Positions 23,836-35,356 of a stretch of DNA of 64,000 nucleotides are shown here, one piece after another. The stretch is taken from contig JARCOQ010000006.1 of NCBI GenBank assembly GCA_029207755.1, positions 20,434,890 to 20,498,889 of the forward strand, read 5' to 3'. Source of the DNA: Chamaea fasciata (lineage: Eukaryota > Chordata > Aves > Passeriformes > Sylviidae). Both the position numbers and the translations under genes were made by a program. The notes beneath the pieces were generated by a model that worked only from the letters and a program-made list of their open reading frames with translations, made no database searches and was not told the origin of the DNA. Position 1 is the first letter of the stretch. Each line of letters starts with the position of its first letter.

Positions 23836-26800
23836 TGCAACCATCTCTTGTGGTGCTCTGTAATTTTTGTGAGATTGTACCATATTTCATATGCTCAGAG
23901 GTCTCTCCAATCATCTGCAGAATTTTCTCAGAGTCTCTTCCATGAGCTAAACCTCAGACAACAACATAAACATAATGATACATTGTTTTATGTTAGTATG
24001 GTGTATTTGTCCAATAATTATTGTAGCAAAATGTAAGCAAATGTAGCAAAATGTCAAATGTTGCCTTCTCAAACTCCAAAAGTATCAGTCTTATTTTACC
24101 TTTCATGTAGAAATTCTGTTTGGAAATGCATCTGGTGGTTTTCTCATACTTATACCAAGTCCTATTATTTTGCAAAACCTCTGTTGTGTTTTTTGAAATA
24201 CGGCAAATATAGGGATAATGTAGCATCAAGAAAGATAAGTTATGCTTACCATAATGTGTATTTCACCAGTTTAAAAAGTGCCAACTATTCTAAGTATTTC
24301 AGTTAAAGTGCCTATGTTATGATTCTACAGATCAGTGCTTTCAGCTTCATTTACTACACAGAAAAAACCAAAACTTTCAGTCTATGGAGCAGCTCCTCCC
24401 AGCTGCCACCCACATCCTAAACAATAAAAGGAATTCCACATGTCAAATGTCTGCTTTGGCTACAAATACCTCTGCCCCCTCTGTTTCTTCACAGACTCAA
24501 TTCAAAAGGGTATCTTGAAACTACAGCAGAATGTAATTATTCCATTCCAACAGGGATGACAATATAAGTCCTTTAAGGTCAAAATGACATTGTTTTGCAG
24601 TATTTAGAATCCTGGAATTGACTGAGCCTGCCAAGATTTACTGCATTTATTTTCTGTTTGATTGCTAAGTGCAAAGAGACATTAAACCCCTAGATCCAAG
24701 TAGAGGAATATTTTCTGGCAAATGGAAGAAAACAACTGTTTTTATGTGCATTATTTCATAAAATGGGGACAGGCCTCAAGGTGCAGAGGACACTTAAACG
24801 AGAAGTCCTCAGTAGACAAACTCTGGATTTTCCAGAACGTTTAAAAAAAATTAAACTGAAAAGCGACAACTTATATTTAAACAGTTTCTGCTAGAATATC
24901 AAAAGTAGGACAGAATAAGATAGATGAGAAAGTATGTCTGCACAATGCGTATTCTTTACTGTTCTTCCAAGAAGTAAAGAATAAACTTCTCATTTAGATT
25001 GTCATAGATACACAGTAATAGCATATTACTTTTCTGTTTAAGACTGAAGGATGATAAAGGTTCCATAGTGTTAATGTCTGGGATGGTTTATGCTCCTGAA
25101 TACTCTCAGGAATATAGTGATCCCCAAAGAACATGCAAAACATGAGTTTTATGATTTTCAACTATAGTCAAATAAGAATGATGGAAATTTGGAATTTTAT
25201 CAATAAAGCATTGGTTAACAGTTTAGTGTTAGTATGGGTACTGATAGCAATCCCACCTATATATGATTTCAAACATACTCTTTTCGTTTAATTTCACTTT
25301 CAGTTAGGAACTGGATTGTATGGATTGTTTTATATCTGGGAGCAAATCCAGAAATAGTCTGAGGTGCCTAAAAGGAGAGAAACATCTACCTGTGACCAAA
25401 AGTGTGATTATAAAACAAAATATATTAAAAAAAAATAATAACAATCTTGGACAAAGATAAATGGACTGACTTCTCTATTCTTTATATGGGTACTTGGAAG
25501 GAGACATCACCAACTTTTGGGTATTCAGAAAATTGCCTTGACCTGAAAAATAATTATGTCAGCTCACCCTGACACCCTGCTAAGTATGCTGAGATGGGTA
25601 CTACTCTTCTGAGAGTAGGCAGTAGTTGAAAATCATATCAATCCTGGTTTATGCAGTTCCCTATATGCACAGAATAGATCTTTAAGGTTCACCTTTTATA
25701 CTATCTTGACTAAGGTTGGGGTTTGTGGAATTTATTTTATTTCTTCTTTTCAATTTCATTTGACCAGAAGCCCATAAAACAGTAGAAGAGATGCAAAGGT
25801 AGAAAGATTATTGAGATATTCACATTTCATACACACAAAGAATCCAATGTAAGGACTGTAGAACCATAAATCCCAAAAAATCCCTTACTGTGCATATCAA
25901 TCCATGTTAGAAATATTTCTCGGAAGAAGATCCTTTCTAGCAGTGGGTTGTTGCAAATTTTGCCATACAATTTGGCAAGAAACGAACAAAAAGTTTACAA
26001 AATAGATTGGTTTATGCTAGTATGCAGGACAACTCAAGATGCCAAGTCAGAAGTATCTGCAAATTGTTAATTTTAGTGTTTTACAAGGAGCCAAATTTCT
26101 GTAAAACATTTAATCATGTAGTTTTACATAGAAAAAGTGTAAGTGCATATACACATGTACACCCTTACACATACAATAGAAAATCTGCTGAATTTCAGTG
26201 ACATTTTGTAAACAGTTTCTATATAGAAATTTTGACTTCATTATTTTTCATTTCTTTTTTTCCATTGTTACCATGTTTGTACATTTCTAAAATATAAGAA
26301 GAAGTGGGAATTTAAACCAGATCTGTTTATCAAATGACAAAATAAGTAGGAAAAAAGTAGAAATTCATCACTATAACAATATGGAGTTTAAATATAAAGT
26401 CCCATTTATTCACTTTTTTCACAAAAACATAAGCAGAACTTGTCTTTATCTTTTCCCATTTCAGAACAAAGCATGAGCTGGTATATAAACCGCAGCAGGT
26501 TTTGCAGTCTTTCTTTACAGTGATTTTAAATTTAACCCATGATTATATCTTTGGAAGAAACTAAGGGAGCATACTGAAGCTGCTGAAAGAGAGATTAAGT
26601 AATTCATTAACTGTGGTTTCAAAAAGTGGATATCTATTCTGTAATCTTCTTAAATATAAAGAGACAAAAGTCCAGTTTCAGTAATGCTATCTTTCTTTGC
26701 AAATAGGCATTCTGTCTTACATTATGATTTCTTGATGTATATCAGCTTAATAAGTAATGCAGAACTCATAACCACAAAGCAAAAAGGAAAACATTCAAAC

Positions 26801-29800
26801 ATTTGAAATCTTTTCTTGGTTTACTGGGGGGGGATGGGGGGGGATGTGTTTGAAATTTCAGTTTCAAACATTATATTTACTGAGATTTATTGGTAGCAGA
26901 AGAACAGTGTGAAACAAAATGCTTTTGGCTTTATTTTATTAAAAACAAAATGCAACCTTTTCCAGAAGACAATTCCTATAATATAGAGAATTAATGATTT
27001 TATCACAATAAAATTTTTCTTTTTAAAAAATTGGCTCAAATATATCAATATTTTTATTAAAAACTTATACTAATAATTAAAGTTCGTAAAGGACTTAAAT
27101 GTACTATAACTTTCCCAGTAGAAGCATAGGTTTAACGTCTATGGCCGATGTATACCAGCATAGAAATTACTTATATATAAATCTGTTAAAGGGCAAAATT
27201 TCTTCCCACACCTGTTCTAACATCAACCTTTCATAATTAGTATGCAATGGAAAAGTCATACATTCAAGTGTCCAAGTGCCTTTGTAGGTGTTTTTTTTTC
27301 CAAATTCCCACATAGATGAGCCTTTATTTATTACTCACAGTATCAGTTTGTACTGTTCTGATGGAATTCACCTTCAATTCAGAATAATGGATTTTTTGTT
27401 ACGATTTTTTAATGTCGCTTTTGCTTTATTTGTTCACTCACTATCCATACACTATAAACCTTATGCTTTACCTGTCATATATTTTGTTTTCATTGATCAG
27501 ACCACACAAGGTGCAAGAAAATGGAGTCTTCAAAACTATCAGCACATAACTGTCAGACAGGTTATCTATACTGTGAAAAACTCTTGAGTTTGATATTTCA
27601 GCCTTCACACACATAAGCAACTCTGCATACTGAGAAGACAACTAAAAGTGCTGAAAATCTTTCTGGGTTTCAGTACAATAAACAAAGATCAACCGTTATC
27701 TTTTCAGCTGTGATCAAATAATAAAACTACTAAAAACTAAACTTGTCCAGAAAGCATGAGATGTGCCATTTTTATGGTTAATTTATTTTAAAAGCTGAGG
27801 TGGGATCTTCAGCCTAGGACATAGAAACACGATTTTTGGGTTTTCAGCTGCAGCTTAACACCTCATATTGTTAGAGAAATCAGGAAAAGGTTTTGATCTT
27901 CCATCTTCTTCTCTAAGTTTAATGTGGAAAAGTTCCTATTTGACCAAAGCTACAGAGTTAAATTCCGTTCTTCAAATAATTTGAGATTTTATGGAAAAAA
28001 AAAGATACCATTTTGTGAAGTTTATATTGGAAAAACTCAATAAACTTCCTATACTACTTCCTATACTAGTTGCTTAACAACTAAAATTGTACCACTTTTG
28101 AAAAGTGTACGGAACAACAGTGTAATCACCTTAAGATAAATTTCAATGTAAATAAAATTGGTATCTATCGCCATGAACTGTACTGATGATTCTGAGAAAA
28201 GTTCTCTACTTTTCTGGTGACACACTTTACATTGCTTCTAAGTATCCTACTGATTGTTAAAGGCAGACAGAATCAAGGAACGAAGGGTACTTCCCGGGGT
28301 GTTTGCTGAAGTAAACTTACGAAATTCACAAAACAACTGTACGCTTAAAGATAATGGTGAATTCTTACACATTATAAATTGATATCACTACTTACACAAA
28401 ACTGTATTTGGCAACCAAGTTATAAATTAAATGTGAATATGCAATGCCATGAAACAAGAAAAATATTTAGTAGTGGTAGCTAGAGTCCTGGATAGGCCTG
28501 GCAATCAAGGCCCAGACGACCAGGATTGAGTTCTTCTTGAAAGAAACCAAGCTGGGCTTGTCTTCTTTTTCCTCCCATTTTCTTAATTTAATTCTGATGT
28601 CTAATGCCTTAGTGTCCCTAAGCCAAATAATATGTGTTTTCTGATTCCAGCAAAGCTTTTTGGTCTGCATGGCCAGGATATCCTACCTCTCTGTGGTATC
28701 TTGTGCTTATCTTACATTTGTCTGGCATTTTTTTATCCTTTTATATCTTCTTTGTGCAATGACACACAAATATTTCCTTTCCATGGCCACATTACTATCA
28801 TGCTTATGTAAAATGCTAATAATGCATTGTGTTTGGCTGATCTACGAAAATATTACTAAATTCTGTTATTACTTGCAACATTTTGGCCATACTTGGATTT
28901 AAGGAAAGCTGACACTAGCAAATCTAATTAAAGAAATAATTAACATTTTAATTGGGATATCTTAAAATATCCATGTATCAGAAGGCCCTGCTTTAACTAC
29001 ATTGTCCAAACAGGAAATTACATTTAGTGGTTTCTAAAAGAAGGATATTTTATTGTGATGTTAGAAGTAATTTAAATATACTTATTAACACTAGCAGAAA
29101 TGTCTTTAGTTTTCATTATTTTCCATTGTACACCTACAGTAGATTATTCAATGTCCTGCTGAGTTAACAGAATCCTTTTTCTGTTGTGGGACTGCAGGTT
29201 TCATGCTCCAGTTTCTATCACTAAGGGTTCTGTGTGATACCTTAATCCAAAAGCACACATAATTAAAAGGAGTCACACACCCCTGTCACATATGCCATGT
29301 TGAATTTCATAATTCTACAGTGCCCTTAGGCACACAGCAGGGCTTACTCTTCAAAACCCCATGTCTTCTATGTTATTACTTATCTAATAAGTAACATCAG
29401 TGCTGAATTCTGCTCCAGGGTGCTTTACATCAGAAAGTTACCATTTCAACACAATGGCAAAGTGGCATATCGTGAGTTAACAATAACAGCTCCTAAATAA
29501 GGTAGCTATTTCCTTCATCTCTTCTCATGCAAACAACAGTAGGCATGATGTGATGGTGTTGTTATTACTGTTCTTTGTGCTGTAAAAATATGTAGATATT
29601 GAGAAAAAAATATTAAAATACAAATAATAATAAAATAGTATATTGTTTTCACTTTGCAAACCAGAACTTGAAGCCTTCTTCTGGAAGGTTGTGTGTGCTT
29701 CAGAATGAAATGCTGGACTAAATTTTGAAATATCCAAAAAGGTTAGAAAAACTAAATAAACAATTCCTTTATTTATCACAGCTCTCTTTTAACCAAACAT

Positions 29801-30240
29801 TAGGCCTATGACTTTATACGTTTCTAGGAATCCAAAGAATTTGGAAAGTCATCTAGAATTAGAGCAACCGGAATGTGCCGTTTCCGGGTCTGAATTCCCT
29901 GCAAATGTTTTTCCTCATTTCTAAGACAGAAACTGGACTAATACAAATTTAACACAACCCTGAAATGATTTGAAGATTTCTGGAAACCTAGAGTTCAACT
30001 TTGAGCCATGGATAGAACTCAAAAGCCTTTGACAACTGGATGACCAAAACCAAATGAAGTTTTGCTTGTGTAAACACCTTGATCATGCCTGGATTGAAGT
30101 TAATTTATATACAAATATTCTGACGCCTATCTTAATGTGTTTTATAAACGGATAGCTATTTGAATGGTAAAAAAGGTACAAAGTAGCCAGCCTTTTCCAC
30201 GACCCATTCCCTTTCCCATGACCTATTTCATGAGATCCCT
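23836..30240. other. AT-rich unique sequence, no gene seen
   Basis: It holds a 13-bp duplication (TGTAGCAAAATGT at 24022-24034 and 24042-24054), two G8 runs at 26826-26843, and a perfect 12-bp tandem duplication at 28045-28068. A 67-codon minus-strand frame at 28467-28670 lies in a slightly GC-richer patch without recognisable homology. No exon is called. Confidence 0.45.
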
Positions 30241-30244
30241 TGCC

Positions 30245-30567
30245 CCACTGCACAACAGATCTATCCATTCTTCTCCTGATAACATACTTACGGAGAGCTG
30301 TTTTACTACCCTTCACCTCCCTTGCTAGTTTCAACCCAAACTGAGTTTTGGCTTTACTCCATCCATTCCAACAAGAAGGGAAATGCCTTTGAATTCCTCC
30401 CATGCATCCTTGTCCCCACTTCTGTAATCTATGCACTTCCTTTTTGTAGTTGAGCTCAGTCAGGACCTCAGTCTTCATCTATGTTGACCTTTTCACAGAC
30501 TTTCCTGACAAGAACAGACTATTCTTGTGCCCTGAGGAGGTTGTCTTTGAAGATCAAACAGCACCTG
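30245..30567 (-). mobile_element. CR1 LINE fragment, region between endonuclease and polymerase domains
   Basis: The minus-strand translation includes FKDNLLRAQE, LNYKKEVHRLQKWGQG, then KTQFGLKLAREVKGSKTALR and KYVIRRRM. This is the CR1 ORF2 linker that normally reads ..KKEAYR.WKQG..WEEYR and AQLELNLARDVK. An open stretch of 131 codons (30083-30478) covers most of it and runs past the recognisable part. Because it is the remnant of a LINE polyprotein, it should not be annotated as a host gene. Both ends are ragged. Confidence 0.75.
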
Positions 30568-32730
30568 TTTTCAGCAAATGTTCATCTTAAAAATACAAAA
30601 TGTTTGACTTAAAATGTTCACTTCTTTTTTTTTTCTATGTCAGTTGTCTGTTTTTTGGGTTGGTTTGGTTTTGGTTAGTTTTGTTTTTTGCTGGCAGCTT
30701 GATACTTTGCCATCTAATTTAATTTTCCAAGATGCCAGTAGTTATCTAAATACTTGTATATCTAAAAACAGCCTTCTCTTCTATATTCCTGCTTTCCCAG
30801 CTGGGAAGAATGCTAATATTTTTTTAGTAATGAAGTACATGTAAATACTAAGAATGGTGGATAGATTATACTAGTAATTTTGTGTAGCTTTAGTCTCATA
30901 CTCTAAAATCTAGTTGTTAATTGTAAACTGTGTCCCCAGTTGTTGTGCAAATGAAAACATATAAATGTTAAAATGTTTCTAGATCCCAACTATATATTTC
31001 TTTTTTTTTTTTCTTATTAGATTCAAACTTCAAAAATCCATCCTCCTAATGGAGAAAGAAAAAGCAATGATAAAAACCTGGAAAACTTACCTAGGATTAA
31101 AAGCCAATTACAGTTTCTTGTCCTTCTTACATTTTGAGAAACTTATGGACAGATTTAGAATCACAGCACTGCAGCAAGCTGAATGATATATAAAATGAAA
31201 CAGTCCTGCTGATTGTACTGCTGTGCTGTTTGCTATGACCCTTAGACATTCAGGTGCACAATATTAATATCATGGACAGAACAGTCATGCAATGCAAGAC
31301 TTTAGAAGTGTGTGTGAGAGAGCTTTAAATGTTCAGTGTATACTCTATTTTCCTCTTCACATTCTTTCATTTAAATACCGTTTCCAGACTAAAGCCCATG
31401 AAGAAAAAATAAGAGCTTATTCTCCAAAAGAAGCTACTTAGCATAGTAAAGACCCAATACAGATTATTTTTTCCCTTTCTTATCCCTAGGCAAGACATAA
31501 AATTTTGTTTTATGCATGAAGATGAATGGAAACAGCTTTCAAATGGAAAGAAAAATAGTTTACAAGTGGTTTTATTTGCCTAAATTTGAAGGTTCTTATC
31601 ACAGAGACCTTATGGATACTATCAAATACTCACAGGCTTGTCTTGTGTTATCCAATGGGCTGGACTTTTGTTCTGTGCTAAGTGAAACATAAGGAGTTAT
31701 CTCCTGATTGTGCAGAATCAATTAAGGAAGAATCAAGTCTACAGATATGCAATGCTCATCAGTAAACAAATAATCTCTCACCAGAAATTACCAAATGTGT
31801 GCTAATTTTACTTATGATATATATTTCTCAATAGTGTGGTGGGAATGAAAAACTTTTTGATCATTAAATAACTTCTTTCTAATTATTTTAAAATTTTCAT
31901 CTCTTCAGGTAAGGATTTTCAGATAGCACAGACATACTGTTAGGTAGAAAATACATATCTCTCCCAAATCTCTGGATCCAATCATTGCTGCATTGCAACA
32001 GCAGTAGTCCTTTCACTAGAAAGATAATTTGTGGGGGTTTTCCTGATTTATTTAAGTATGTTTAAAAAATTAGAAGTAGGTTTTCCAGCTTGTTTTTTTT
32101 TTTTTTTATTATTTTTTTGCCAAAATATGCACGGGTTCAGAAAACAGCGTCATGACACAGCCATGCTGACAGAGCCCAGAGTGCCATGTTGACAGTGATG
32201 AGACATGGAAATTGCTATTATTGGATGAGTAGCCAGTAGAGATTACTGATGCAATGTCTAGTACAGTGAAAATTTGTGGATTTTCAGTTGAGGTCAACTT
32301 TTAAATTGCAAGTGAGTGAAAAAAGAGAAGTCGGTTCAGAAGAATGTTTTACAAAATATAATGGGCTTTAAAGCTGTACTTTAATATGACCTCCTTAGTA
32401 TTTTCTTTAGTAAAAGCTTGGGATATGCATAATTCATCTGCTGCTTGATAATGTCTTCACAGAGATTTCAATGTTCTCCCATCCCAGAGATTTCTGAAGT
32501 AGATTATTTAGTAATCTTTCTGACAGGTATTACAAGTAGCAATTGCTGCAAGATTAGAGAGGCTTTATCACTGAGGAAGCCTGTGGTTAGGTTTACACTT
32601 GTCTTTTAGGCACTTCCAAATCCCTCACAGTTTTGGTAAAGAATCTGACCTCTCCTTTAACTGAAATTGTGAAACAGGTCTTTATGCTTACGCTTTTTGC
32701 ACACGAGTCATTAAAAGGGTATACATGTAA
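30568..32730. other. AT-rich unique sequence, no gene seen
   Basis: It contains a T/G-rich tract (30654-30691) and a poly-T run of 15 (32093-32107) followed by ATTATTTTTTT. No gene or repeat family is recognised. Confidence 0.5.
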
Positions 32731-32734
32731 TGGC

Positions 32735-33062
32735 AGAACTCATGGGGGAGCAATGGCATATCATTCCCGGTGCTAGGGCAGAGTGGGGCTGTGGCTCCCT
32801 GGGTACCAGATGTGGGGCGTGATGGACAATCCACCAGGGCAGACAGGGCATTGCCTCACATCCAGAGCCCACCCGGCCATTGCAGTCAGGGAGCAGGGCA
32901 GGCCTGGGACAGCCTTGGACATCATGGGGCACCTCACCAGGGATGGACTGGAGCTGGGGCACAGCTAAAGTTGGGTGAGGACATCACCCTGTGAGAATCA
33001 GAGTCAGGCCTGGGGAGGGGAACCAGGGACAGACACAGCCTTGAGGTAGCCAGGAGCCTCTA
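32735..33062. other. Unexplained GC-rich island
   Basis: About 330 bp of markedly GC-rich sequence sit abruptly inside AT-rich DNA. CpG is scarce, so it does not look like a classical CpG-island promoter. Short related phrases recur: ACCAGGGCAGACAGGG, ACCAGGGATGGACTGG and ACCAGGGACAGACAC. Also present are GGGCAGAGTGGGG and GGGCAGGCCTGGG. Open frames on both strands (61-83 codons) are what stop-poor GC-rich DNA gives, and show no domain. Candidates are a lineage-specific repeat, a degenerate minisatellite, or a piece of retroviral internal sequence. Confidence 0.5.
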
Positions 33063-35269
33063 CATTATTGTTTCAGCTTATTTGTATTGAGAAGTGGGCT
33101 TTTGAATTGACTTGTTGCTTCTGCTCTGATTCCCATTATGCTTTCAAATCACTATTACTTTTTCCTTTCCTTTGAATGAAATTATTTAGAAAGATGCTCT
33201 CCAGAAGCACGCTGAATGTTCTCTGATTGCCATTGGTTATCATGCTCAAGTTGCCAAAGTAGAATTAGTTCCAGGTTAAATTTCCTGTCTTCTCAACACT
33301 GTTCCACTACATGAAGACTTAAATCCATTTTGCTATTTTTCACTTGCAACACGTATGTAGACCTAGGCTAGCTTTGATTTCTGGGAATATGGGTTTCCTT
33401 CAACAAGCATAGAATTCATGCAGCAATCTGAGTCAAGCATATTTTTGCATCATTAGTTTTGCTATTAAATTCTTTTTTACAGCACTGAGAAAACAAAAAA
33501 AGCTGGTTAATTCTTTATTAGTTATTAAAAAATTACTACTACTAATTTAGTAGTTTAGCAGTAACTACTGCCTCTAGTCTTAGTATTACTTGTAAATTGT
33601 GGCCTGTTTCTAGTGCTTTCTGACAAATACTTTTTTAGGGAACCACAGGGAAACAATCAATTACCATGAGAGTTCTCATCTCTCTTATTATCTAATGGCC
33701 AATACTCAAAATAACATGCAAATGATCCAAAGTTCTCATGGTCTTTTACCTGAAACCTTACACAACTTATTTCAAATTACCCATTTTCTTTGCATAGACT
33801 ACAGAATTACCTCTGACCTCTACTTTTCACAGAAGTGTTTCAGCTCCTATGAAGTAAACAGTTCATGGTAGACAGACTTGCTATTCAAGGAGTGTAGCAT
33901 GATGACATACCTGAGATTTCAAATCCTTCCTCACCTTGTTGATTCAACTATCATACATTTTGTTCCATAGTTGGCTTAGTCATGGCTTCTATTCTCTTTG
34001 CTCATCTCGTTTGAGAGCTCCATTCATACTCAACAAATAGCAGAGAACCTGAACAGACTAATACTGTCTTGCAGTGTGTCATTGTCATCATAATTTCAAA
34101 TAGTTTGAAAGTCAATGACATGGCTTACCTAAATAATAAAATAACACCTGATATGTCTTCTGCAACAATACTTAATGTCCAGCCCACTGTGCATTTGTTC
34201 CTGTGGTGACATATAGAAATATCTTAACTACCCATCCTCATCTGGAAATCCTAATGGACAACTTGATATATGTGTAAAGAAACACCAACTTATATGAAGA
34301 CATCAGAATCTGTCTGTTCATTCATGTAATTGCTTGTTCCTTGCATTGCTATATATAATTAATTTTCAAAGCACTTGATTAAATTTAGATTTAATGTACT
34401 TGCCTGATTTTCAATTTTTAAATGGACCATTGATTTAAGGAGCCACGAAACTCTTTGCTGATAAACCTAAAATACAGCAGTGAAGTAATATCAGTGGATC
34501 TATGTATGACCAAGTTTAACATGACTCACTGACAGAAGTAGAAATTCATTCACTTCAGTCAAGATGATAGGTTTGATGATTGCATTTTCCATTATTTTAT
34601 GGCTTGAAGAACTGTATATGAAACCTTCATAATCATTATTGAAAATAAATGGCATTGCCAATTATTTAAACTGGAATAATTTAGGAACTGGCTGAGCAGA
34701 AGCTAGTATGAACAGAGCCAAAAAGCATTACTTAAAAGCAGGGTCTCTAGCAGAGTTATTTAAATATTTTCATGTGTTATTACCAAAGGCAGAACAATTC
34801 ATGGAGGCTAGACTTGGATTTTTTAATAGGTATTTGCTTCAAATTTTCATTGATATCCTAAAATACACCAAAAAAGTTTCAAATCCCAATGTTATTAGAC
34901 ATCAGTTATATGAGACTTGAATGCTAATGGAGGTAAAAGGGTAAGCACAGGAAGTGACAGATATTTTAAAATTTACAGTTTTTCATTTTATTTTGTGAAC
35001 AAGACTGGATTTACTGCCTAAAAAATACAGAAGAAACAGCATTATCTGCTACAGGGTTTTCTTGGTCTCATATTTAACCATGATTACTTCGTCCTGTTTA
35101 AAAAAAATATTTTATGGTTAACTTCTGCAAAGTTTTATTGTTCACACAAGTAAACAATTATTTTGGTAATGCAATAGAGAGAAATAGATAATGTGACTGG
35201 TGTCCTCAAAAGTATTTATATTATCTATACGCTATTTTCCATCTTTTTCTTCTAGTTTGAAACAAGTCA
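33063..35269. other. AT-rich unique sequence, no gene seen
   Basis: No repeat family or exon is recognised. A 70-codon plus-strand frame at 34708-34920 has no motif I can name. Confidence 0.5.
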
Positions 35270-35356
35270 TTGTCCCTGCCCATGGCAATAGGTTTGGAAG
35301 CAGATGATCTTGCTGGTCTCTTGCAACCAAAACTGTTCTGTGGTTTTATGATTATT
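35270..35356 (+). mobile_element. CR1 LINE 3' terminus, plus strand
   Basis: TGTCCCTGCCCATGGCAATA is followed by GGTTTGGAAGCAGATGATCT, a decayed pyrimidine stretch, and TTCTGTGGTTTTATGATTATT. This matches the last ~85 bases of avian CR1 (…CCCATGGCAG…GGAACTAGATGATCTTTAAGG…TTCTATGATT). It is severely 5'-truncated, and the terminal octamer-like repeats are decayed. Confidence 0.72.

Noticed and set aside
32711..32994. Open frames on both strands of the GC-rich island
   Set aside because: GC-rich DNA is poor in stop codons. The frames overlap on both strands without any domain.
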